From positions 16,461,009-16,525,008 of the forward strand of contig CM072513.1 of NCBI GenBank assembly GCA_036898135.1: a DNA stretch of 64,000 bases. The letters are read 5' to 3'. This document shows, piece after piece, positions 50,801 to 60,200 of the stretch; position 1 is the first letter of the stretch, and each line of letters opens with the position of its first letter. Made by a program: the position numbers and the translations under genes. Origin of the DNA: Oncomelania hupensis. Lineage: Eukaryota > Mollusca > Gastropoda > Littorinimorpha > Pomatiopsidae. The notes beneath the pieces were generated by a model. That model was not told the DNA's origin, did not search any database, and worked only from the letters and a program-made list of their open reading frames with translations.

Positions 50801-53758
50801 CACAATGCAAGGAGGCAGAAGAAGAGGGAGACAAAAAAAAAAACGTTGGAGGACAACATTCGAGAATGGACTGGCTTGACACTGAGCAAAGCCATGAGGG
50901 TTACTGAGGACAGTGATGTACTTAACGACCTTCAAGTTACAGGATAGGATAGGATACATCCTATATGTCCACTGGACAGTAATAATTTAATTTGTTACAA
51001 CTTAAAATCTCTTTTGTTTACTGACATTTACAATGAACTGTTGAACTCCTACCTCTTCCTCACACAAATTGTACTTCAAATCAGCAGGCAACACACTGCC
51101 AAACTCCCAACGCATTCGACGAATGTGTTCCAGTCTGTTGTTTCTGAAATAATAATAACCACACACTAAATTTACATTTCGGTACTTTCCAGTTTCCAGT
51201 CTATAAGTTAGTACAACTAAGTCTCCCCCTACAATTTTCAAAAGAAAATCTATTTTTGTTGTTATTTAAATCATACAAACGTGTTTCACTGGCATCCAAC
51301 ATCTAAACAAAATGAATTTTATTTTATAAAAGCTATTTTTTGACTAACACCTTTTGATCTTGTGAACTTGATGTGAAGGTATTCAATCAATGAAAGTTTT
51401 CGAGCTCTCACGGGTATACACAATCCTACCAAGTTTGGTTTGGATAGCTTCAATAGATTCAGAGATATTAACAATGCGAAAGTATTCTTACGCAGATTGA
51501 CATTTTTCACATTTTGTAAGAATGTAATTTATGGACTATTTAGGACTCGTCTCACGTAGATTTGCAAAAATTTGCGAAAGTTCGATTTTTGGATGGATAC
51601 AGAGACTCACATAGTTATACTGAAGTGAGTCCAAAATCAATTTACTTACATATAAGCCAGAATGCAGCGTTTGTTCCTCTCCAGTGCAGTATGGCGAAGC
51701 TGAATGCCTGAAAATAGTCCTTGTACTCCGCTCACAGTGTCCGTCCTATCAAAAATTAATTAATTAATAATAACAAAAAATTATTTACAAAATCAAAAAC
51801 ATTTAAATTAAAATTAAAACATAGTGTCAAATTGTTAGTTACAGTTTCATGTACTCACCTACTTATGATTAGTATATATGTTAACTCATTGATGACATTC
51901 TGACATCACGCCGTGACTTTCCGCAGCTTAACTCTTTCCCTGCCAATCGATGATATATCGTCGATCTGAGCCGCCATGTTTGTGCCAATCGACGATATAT
52001 CGTCAATTTCAGTATTCCGTTTCGTTCCGGTTTTTTGCGTAGTCCAATCCAAGTTTTATTTTAACCAAAGAAAGATAACTCTTTCTACTTTCGTTCTCGA
52101 TCGACACGCGCGTGGTTTCTTCAAATTGATTCATTTTTAGAGTGTTTTTTGTGCATTTTACTAAGCATTGTGATGGGCACAATCGACAGTGTGTCAAACT
52201 CTGAACTCAAAATCAATATAATTTCAAACTGTAAAGTGTATTTTGATCCTAAATAAATTTTCTTTCTGGTGTGTGAAGCTGATTCAGTGATTGGAATTAT
52301 TCCTCCAGATTTTTTTTTATCACTGTGGTATGTAGAAATATTTTTATTTTATTTTATCATTTCAAAAAGATCAACATGCTTTCAAAACACATATATATTT
52401 CAATAACATAGTCAAATTAACATTTTTGTGGTTTTTTTTCTTATTCTTCACTCTTTTACCTTTAATTTGATATGAAATATGTCTATTTAACAACTATTAT
52501 TGAAAGAACAGTAGCTTAAATGCCTAAGGTACTGAACTTTCTTTCCGGTGCCAGAGAAATGTCTGGCACAAACGTGGAAACATGCCTGGCAGGGAAAGAG
52601 TTAAGTTGCGGAGGAATTTTTATTTTTTACGGAGACAGAGTAGAGTGTTCAGAAATGCAGGGGAGAGTAATCATCACCTAAAGTTTCACCATTTTCCAAC
52701 CGATGTTCCTCCCCCCTACCTCCCACCTCCTTGACTGTATATTGCCGTTTATCGTTTAGTTTGCACTCAAGTTTAAAAATGTAAAATTAGGTGCCTAACG
52801 TCAATGTGGATGACCATTTCTGGGTGCCTTAACAATGAGTTCATACCTAGATTTAAACGCACCTTTACACAACTCAGATACACAGAGAAAATTATACTTG
52901 CGACTACGGATAGTCGCAAGTGAAAATTATAGAGTAAAAGATCACTTAATCATTTATGATAAGTACCTAAACCACAGACCATCACACAAACACGAAAACA
53001 CGATGACCTGCTCACAGTGGTGAAAAAACTGAAACTCCGATGGTATGGCCACGTCACCAGATCATCAGGTCTTGCAAAGACCATCCTGCAAGGCACAGTG
53101 CAAGGAGGTAGAAGAGGGAGACCGAAAAAGAGGTGGGAGGACTACATTCGAGAATGGACTTGTTGGACACTGAGTAAAACCATCAGGGTTGCTGAGGACA
53201 GGAAAAGGTGAAGTATGCTGGTTAAACGATCATCTGTGGTGCCCCTACGACCTCCGAGTTACGGGATAGGATAGCATAGGTTAGGATAGGACCTAAACCA
53301 CCAGCATAACTACATGCAAACATAAATACATTGTGCATACAACTACATGTGATATATGCACATGTAGGCAAACAAAGAGAAACATATAGATTTTTCATTT
53401 TGCATACGTGTCTTTCTGATTCTGTTCATAAAGAGCTCGCATCTCTTCCAGTACTTGCCGAATACCATCTTCCTGTAAACAGAAAAAACAGAAACAATTT
53501 TATTAATTAATTTTTTTTTTTTTTTTTTTGCTGTTGTTATTGTCAAAATGAAAACTGTGTATACTGATGTGGCGATTAAAACTATGTAAACAACGTCTTT
53601 CGTGACACATATGGCAGGAGTAGGCTTACTCCAAAGCCAAATATCAATACATTTTAGTAAAGTGTGCATCATTTCATAGTTACATTGAAAGGATTAAGTA
53701 CTCCTTCTGTACAGCGCTGCTGTTCTCTAACTAACTCTAAAGCTTTTTCTGCCAACAT
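44881..53758 (-). CDS. GINS1: GINS1 (PSF1), DNA replication GINS complex subunit, complete, 7 exons
   Basis: Exons 53758-53684, 53472-53408, 51745-51650, 51143-51053, 48080-47964, 45318-45244 and 44955-44881; 594 bp, 197 residues (human 196). GINS joins CDC45 and MCM2-7 in the replicative CMG helicase; PSF1 links it to DNA polymerase epsilon. Matches along the whole length: MLAEKALELVRE, EDGIRQVLEEMRALYEQNQK, IQLRHTALERNKRC, IRRMRWEFGSVLP, WFNNYNRILANYMRSIG, LDLTQDIKPPKTLYIEVRCL, and the C-terminal B domain GEFETQDGDIIVLKK ... SECEHLIRQGILEHIV. All introns are GT-AG and phases fit. Introns 4 and 5 (about 3.0 and 2.6 kb) are mostly transposon sequence. The gene shares its promoter with ABHD12. 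Confidence 0.96.
45718..45898 (+). pseudogene. GGATA-tailed LINE, 3' end
   Basis: Plus-strand remnants of the RT C-terminus (GRERKRWEDNIRE near 45742-45775), LSEAMRVAEDRE, then the UTR and gggataggatagg tail. 5' truncated; in GINS1 intron 5. Confidence 0.75.
45937..46658 (-). mobile_element. hAT-like element, family H1, copy 3
   Basis: TIRs CAGACATGCCTACC / GGTAGGCATGTCTG (one substitution from copies 1 and 2). Target duplication TAATAA (45931-45936, 46659-46664), inside the (TAA)n tail of the neighbouring LINE. It retains a Ser/acidic-rich N-terminus starting MAFKRMDKQSDSESESSKK at 46349. Confidence 0.85.
46665..47815 (-). pseudogene. L2/CR1-like LINE, 5' truncated, RT and C-terminus
   Basis: Minus strand: QGSVLGPVLFLVYSQPLS, YADDTELS (catalytic box, about 47630), WMNSNRLMLNPDKTEV, then in a second frame SAFVTSRLDYCNSVLACLP, LQHVQNCAARLVL and FSFQAPNVWNAMPAGLR. 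Ends with a (TAA)n tail at 46659-46676 that was hit by H1 copy 3. At least one frameshift between 47294 and 47487. In GINS1 intron 5. Confidence 0.85.
48385..48895 (+). pseudogene. GGATA-tailed LINE, RT C-terminal part (left half of a split copy)
   Basis: Plus strand: NTVHHFKYLGAIVSDNGPRQ, SRIAQTTAVLTRLKPIWKDR, then KKRKLRWYGHVTK. Several frame changes. It is broken at 48895 by a hAT-like element and continues at 50801. Confidence 0.82.
48896..50800 (-). mobile_element. hAT-like transposon, family H3, inserted in a LINE
   Basis: 1905 bp with perfect 14-bp TIRs CAGGGATGGGAATT / AATTCCCATCCCTG and target duplication CACAAT (48890-48895, 50801-50806). It encodes the C-terminal part of a hAT-type transposase on the minus strand (50597-49661). 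A GGGGTCCAGGGG-type G-rich repeat lies at 48945-49025. Confidence 0.92.
49661..50597 (-). pseudogene. hAT-type transposase C-terminus, one frameshift
   Basis: The upstream frame (50597-50391) contains HLSSSLLLCAIGGDVK and LVKCSKYLQEKMPL. The downstream frame (50425-49661) begins KICSVLDPAARN and contains VPIDQWWASISTEKYPTLCA, then LLSCFHGPIVESSFSIMANV, the WW...ESSFS region typical of the hAT C-terminal dimerisation domain. The frames overlap around 50391-50425, so one small indel separates them. A Glu/Lys/Ser-rich tail with repeated VTEKHPV ends the protein. The N-terminal part is absent. Confidence 0.78.
50801..50960 (+). pseudogene. GGATA-tailed LINE, 3' end (right half of the split copy)
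   Basis: It continues the LINE interrupted at 48895: caaggaggcagaagaagagg, ggaggacaacattcgagaat, then the ggataggataggata tail. Confidence 0.82.
51932..52600. mobile_element. piggyBac-type MITE in GINS1 intron 2
   Basis: 669 bp, flanked by TTAA (51928-51931, 52601-52604). TIRs CTCTTTCCCTGCCA / TGGCAGGGAAAGAG. Near the left end, gatgatatatcgtc and gacgatatatcgtc occur as subterminal palindromes. No transposase seen. Confidence 0.85.
52975..53295 (+). pseudogene. GGATA-tailed LINE, 3' part, in GINS1 intron 2
   Basis: Plus strand: KKLKLRWYGHVTRSSGLAKT, GRRGRPKKRWEDYIREW, then the UTR and gggataggatagcata tail. 5' truncated. Confidence 0.82.
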
Positions 53759-54253
53759 GATCACGAATAGACAACGTTCTCTCAATGTTTCTCTTTCTGT
53801 CTTGTTAGCATCTCCCGCCAAGTCAGCAGCGAATATAAAAGAATTGTTTTATTGGTTGAGATTCATAGAGGGGGCGGGGGGGGGGGGGAGAGGGGGAAAT
53901 CGGTGTCACATCCTTCAAGTTCCGGGTCTCCTAGTTTATCCGAGCGCATTTGCGCATGCGCTAGGTCATGTCGGGCCGGCTTTTTCACGAAGTTCTTAGG
54001 CGTCATAACCCTAACCCTAACCCAAACCCTAACCCTAACCCTAAACTCTTAACTCTAACCCAAACCCTAACCCTAATCCTTACGAAGACTATGATAGCAC
54101 TGTGCGCATGCGTCGAATTTTGTAACGCGTCGACCAATCAGAATGCTCCCATTCGCTCCCAGCCCAGCTAAGATACTAGGAACTGTGAGGATGTCACATC
54201 GGTCAGCCAATTGCCGACGATACTAAATTTAGTTTATTTACAGTGCTGCCAGT
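53759..54253. promoter_or_regulatory. Bidirectional promoter GINS1/ABHD12
   Basis: 495 bp between start codons. NRF1-like palindromes TGCGCATGCGC (53951-53961) and TGCGCATGCGT (54103-54113). CCAAT boxes in both directions: attgg at 53851 and ccaat at 54133. A long G-run (about 53869-53895) and telomere-like repeats (54005-54081) lie between. No TATA box. Confidence 0.75.
54005..54081. repeat. Interstitial telomere-like repeat (CCCTAA)n
   Basis: About 12 units of ccctaa with a few changes (cccaaa, ctcttaa). The G-rich strand is the minus strand. It ends 173 bp before the ABHD12 start codon. Confidence 0.93.
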
Positions 54254-57200
54254 ATGGAAGCAAGAAGCATTCAAGACCTTCCGAAGAGACGACGAAATTT
54301 CATCGACATTGGTGCCGATGCTTGGATATTAAAATTAATATCGATCAGGTAAGCGACCAAGGATTGCGCTCAAAAATTTTATTTGCTGGAGAGTTAGTTT
54401 GGGTAGTTTTTAGCGAAAAAGCGCCCAGTGTTTTTATAGGTACAGGTAGACTTTGAATCTTCAGACCTTGGACTTCGGACTGGCTCTCTCTCGGCCAAAA
54501 CTCGTCCAGTGATAGTCAGCAAGAAATACACACCCACATTTATGATTATATAGATCGACTGACCACTTTCGTTTAAAACAGCGATAATTTATTTTATTCT
54601 TTTACCCTTACCTTTTAAAAAAGCTTGGGAATTGCAAGATTTTCCCTACCAACGTGAAGTCAACATCGCACTTTCGGTGATACCGATAACCTATTTTTTG
54701 TTGAAGTTGTAAACAAGTAGAAGTGGGTTGAGACAGCTCTATCCTCTACCTCTGTAATAATTGTAAAGTACAACAAGGAACGTTCTTTGAGTACAACCAA
54801 CCTGATACTTTCCTGAGGTCTTAGTTTTGACTTTTGACACTTTATTGTCCATTTTATCCCGAGAATTCTGGGCAGCCTGTGGTGCACCCAACCCCAACAT
54901 ACCTACCTATATTGTTTACATTTTGCTGGGGGAGCAAACCGGGTATCCGTAGACAACCCCTATCCGCATCCCCGAGTGGAAAGAAAATAATATTTGGAGA
55001 AAGAGGGGGGGGGGATGGGGGGGGGTCGATTCCACACCTGCCAGGTTCCTAGCATGTGGACAAAGCGAATTAGTCCTGCCTTAGAACGCGCGGGCACCAC
55101 TCTCGCTATTTTATTTGTATAGTGTGTATTCTGTGTTTTCTGTAATTTATTCTATTATTATTTTTATTTATTTAGATTGTTTGTGTGTGAATTGGTTGTT
55201 TTAAATTTTGAAGAACTGAAAACATTATTTAAATCTTGCTTGATAAGTTGATTAATTCCTTTAGTAACTAGTGTTTTCACAGGCCTAAACTAAAGAAACG
55301 TTTTGCCCTACATTTAATACAGTCAACAGACGTTTAAAAAATTGGCCTTATATACTTTCTTGAATTTTCAGAGGAGAAGTAGCACGATGGATGACATACC
55401 TAAAGCTTGCAGGACTCTTTGCATTCATTGTCTACATTGCGGTGCCAGTTTTTCTCATGGCCAACTCATGGATCATCCCAAAATTGGTTTTCTCCACAGT
55501 TGGTAAAGATTTAAGTTAAATGTATTGACCGTTGATTCTTTTTAATATATTATTTGTATTCATTCATTGTAAAAATTTGGAAGGATGCAGTGTCTGTTGC
55601 TGTATGAAGTGTTGGTGAAGTCACATGCATGTCAGACATTGAAGCATGGACAGTGAATTCTCATCTTGGGGGTGAAGAGGGGAGGGGGGTAACGCGTTTT
55701 GCAAAATTGTTTGTGGGCAGAGCACACAAATTGCCCTACTGCCTTGTTGTGTACTGTACAGGGATACAAGATGGGAAGTGTTAGCACAACTGCTACATCT
55801 GCAGTTGTAGATATCTATATTATCGGAAAATTTAATGATTTTGAATGGTCACAGTCACATGAATCTCATCACATACATTATCAAACACACACAATGTGAC
55901 ACGTCCTATTTCATTGTCTCACAAAATTTGTATTGAAATTTGTTGTGTGCAGTAAAGTGGCCTCCATTTGTGGATCCTAGTTACCCTACAGATTTCGGAC
56001 TGAACTCCACTCGGAACTTTTATTTTGATGTTGAGCCTGGGATCAGGGTAGGCGCATGGTAAGTTTTATTAGTCTTTTTTTTTTTTCAAAATTAACTTTG
56101 ATGATGTGAGCGTAATGATATCATGCTCAACCCCAGCTGTGCTTGTAGCCCAGCCCTAAATGCAAAAACAATCGCACTCAGCCCAAGCTCTGCTTGTAGC
56201 CCACCCCTAAATGTGATATCGTCGCGCTCAGCCCCAGCTCTGCTTATAGCCAGCCCTGAATGTGACATCGTCGCACTCATTTTTCAAGAATTTTTAAAAT
56301 CGGGTGTATGTTCAAAGGGAAGCAACCGAATATTTTTATGATGTAGACCTATGTACGTGTTTGCTTCCATTTAATTGTTCTGTGCTTTTGTTTAATAGTC
56401 AGTGATTTAGTTTGGACTCCAGTGTGTGTCACACAATAATAATACCGGAGGCCATCTGGTGCTCCTTCCCCACTCGAACTTGATCGCCACCACAGAAGTC
56501 AGAATTGAAATCAATATTTCCACTCCTCAAATCTCAGATTGATTGACCTCACCTTAGTATTGAACACGCAGAAGAAAACACCCTGCTTGCAAAAATAAGG
56601 CGTCCTCCGTAAAGCGTGCATGCTACGATTTTTAAAAAAAAGTAGCACTACATACCTGCATGTAAAACTAACATTACTAAATTGTGCATGTTTTGAACTT
56701 TCTAGAGATAAGAATTAACTCTGTAGAATAATATTTCAATATTATATGATTTAAAAAAAAAAATTTTAATCTTTAATATGCGCGTCGCCTATGAATGACT
56801 GAGTTGATAGGGCCGCAAAGAGTTGGGAAAAATATAATTGTGGTGTTCTTTCTTTTCTGTTTTGATTTAATTTTTCGTGGAGGTTGCAACAAATAAACAT
56901 TGATAAATCATTACTAATGTGCTAAAGTTGTTGGTTTGTAATTGTATGCAATTTTTCATTTATTTTTAAAAAATGTTTTTATTTATTTATTTATTTTATT
57001 TTAAATTTACCTTATTGTTCCTTTTTCATAAGGAAATTCTGGGCCGCCTCCCCTGTGGAAAGCGTAGTCGCAGCCTGTGGCGCACCCAAACCCAACCAAC
57101 CTAACATTAGTTGTGATTTTGAAATTTTGCTGGGGGAGCAAACCGGAGTACGCGGAGAAAACCCCCGAGACGTTGCCCGAGTCGAAAGTAAATAATATTC

Positions 57201-60200
57201 GGAGAAACATAACGCCCCGATGCTGGATTGAACCCACACCTGTCAGGCGCCATTTGTTTCTGGCCTGTGGACAAGGCAAGTTAGTCCGGCCTTAGCCCAC
57301 TTGGCCACAACGCTCGCATGGATATTTTGTGCATAAATAATATATTTTGTCTTGCTTTGTAGGCATACTTTACCAACGAGCCTTGTATCATCAGAGGAAG
57401 AAATGCCTTGGGAAGATTACGAAGCCACTCTTGCATCTGCTAAGCATGTTTTCCTGTATCTTCATGGAAACAGTGGATCAAGGTACCAATACTTAAATAT
57501 ATAGTAAGATATAAAACTTATGGAAACAGTGGATCAAGGTACCAATACTTAGATTTATAGTAAAATATAACCTATCATGGTGTGCAAATCATAAGATATA
57601 TTTCAAACAGTAATACCATTAAATCCAGCCTCAAAGTTAATTCTTCACAGAACCCTTTTATTGATCTGGTCCCTCTTCTAGCTTTGTTCCTGTTAGGTTA
57701 CTGCGAGCTAGTTTTGCTACACATATTTATTTATTCCATGTTTTGTTATTTCAATGTGTGTGTGAATGTGTGAGGTGAAACCTTGGAACTGCATCGTTCA
57801 TTTGAAATCAGTGTTCAGTTTTCTTTAATTTCCAGGGCTTCCTTTCACAGGATTCAGATGTACAAGCTGTTGGCAAGCTTAGACTCCCATGTGTTGACTT
57901 TGGATTACAGAGGTAATCTTTAAGTTTACATTTGCATGAAAGGATCGCAGCGGGGTTTTCTCTCTTTTTATTGTTTTGAAATATTTTGGTATTGTTGTTT
58001 AATTTGCAGATTGACGCTATTGGGCTGTTGGTAAACTTATTGGTAACGCTTTATTGTCCCTTTTATCAGGAAATTCTGGACCGCCACCCCTGGGGAAGGC
58101 GGAGTCGCAGCCTGTAGCGTGCCCAAACCCAACCTACCTAACATTAGTTGTGTTTTTGAAATTTTGCTGGGGGAACAAACCGGAGTACCAGGAGAAAACC
58201 CCCGAGACATTGCCTGAGTCGAAAGTACATAATATTAGGAGAACCATAACGCCCGGATACTGCATCGATCCCACATCTGTCAGGCGCCATTTGTTTCTAG
58301 CCTGTGGACAAGACAAGTTAGTCCCGCCTTAGCCCACTTGGCCACAACGCTCACTTATAGAAGCACAGCCTATGGTTGATAAGTCTCTGACACTCGGTTA
58401 GCATCAAGGTTGCCGGTTTAGTAGAAACTGACCTATTGAACAAGTACTCTCCGCTTTGGCTGTTTAGTTGTTGTCTGACAGATGTACATAGTATTAGATC
58501 TTTGTGTGTACATTTGTTGCAACAATTGCCTGTTTGTTTTCTACAGGGTATGCTGATTCAACTGGCACACCGACGGAAGCCGGAGTAGTGCAAGATGGTT
58601 ATTTCGTCTACAAGTGGTTGAAGGAGAAAACGGGTGGGAAACCTGTCTTTGTGTGGGGCCACTCGCTTGGAACAGGGTACGTTGCATTATTTAGCAGATG
58701 TGTTTTATTTTGACTTCTTTTAAATAATTTGTCTATTTCAGTTTATTTATTTATAATATCTTTGGATTTATTCCCCCACACACACCTCCACCCTTTCCCC
58801 CACCACCCTCCACCCCCTCTTTAAAAAAAAAAAAAAAAAAAAAAGACTGAACCAATAAAGGGAGACAAATATGCCGTTAGAGCAATTCTGAATCAGGCAA
58901 TTTCGCTTGTCAAATTCCTTTGGTCTTGATTCGTTGTTCGAAATACTTTTGAATACTAAAAATTCAGTACTGGTCTTTTTCTTTGCTTGGTTTGAAAATC
59001 CCGAATTATTTGAAATTTTTTAGTTCAGGTAGGTTTGGTTACACATAGTTGATGGTGCAATTTGTGCTTGAAAGGACAGGGGTTCAAAGCACTTGGTTTG
59101 GGGTCAGTATATTACTATGTGAGGTTGTGGATTTAATTTAAGATTTCTCATTTTGAAGACTGTGTAACATGCTTGAAAGTGTCACTTGTTATGGTCAGCA
59201 GATAAATAGATATATTGTAAAAACTGGAGGCAGCAGGCCAGTTTGCATGAATTAGACAACCTTGAGGCTAGCTAAGTGTCAGAGATCTATCATGCACAGT
59301 CTGTGTGTAGGCGTTTGCTCTCCACAGCCTCTGAAACTCAGATTAAGGTCAGCGTATCCATTGGGCTGACTTCCTGTATAACCTTAGTCAGTGTTCCCTC
59401 CAGACACAAAAAAAGAGAGTCTTTGGGACTCCCAGGTATAAAATTTTAAGGGTCCTTGTGCAAATTTTGGGAGTCCCCAAATCGGAAAAACAAATGTAAA
59501 AACAAGTCCAAGCCTCACTTTTTTTTTCTTTTACTCTGTTAAAGCGTCACATTAGTGATCATAATCATATAAAACCAAACAATTAAAACATGTATTAAAT
59601 ACCCTCCCGCTTGCGTCAAACTGGCACCTCTGGAACTCTTGCAACCATCTGTCGTTGAGTTTCCGTTTCTTTGGACGCTTTACTTCAGTTTGAGTTTCAT
59701 CATTTATTTGTTTATCCATGTTTTGGATTTCCGTATTTTCGATAATGACAGGATCTGTACTTGATGTTGCTGTGGATGAACAAGTTTTGGGCACAGTCAA
59801 CCAAGTCAGAAGTGACATGATCGTGTATGATAGAATCAAAGAATGGATTCACGAAGATTTCTTCTGTTAAGTGAATGGATTGCTTGGAATAAGTTTACAA
59901 TGCGCGCGCATGCGATTTTGAAGGACGACAACTCCCGACACAATCTTTAATCGTCTGCAATGGCAGTCTCAGTTGGGTTCTGATTCTGATTATGCCGTGA
60001 ATTAGTTCGTTGGTCGTATTTTTGACTTCAGCGATTCGAAAAAAATGTGTACGTCCACGGGACGCACACATGCAAATTTTTCTACGTCATTTTTCATATT
60101 TTGTGCGTAATTGACGCACTACTGTGCGTAATCGGGAACACTGCTTAGTGACAGCCCTTTAGGGGCAAAAGGTCTGCTACGACAACGATAAGAGTTCTAG

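Noticed and set aside
53852..54171. Short frames across the GINS1/ABHD12 promoter, including an Asn-Pro repeat
   Set aside because: They translate the G-run and the telomere-like repeats and have no independent support.
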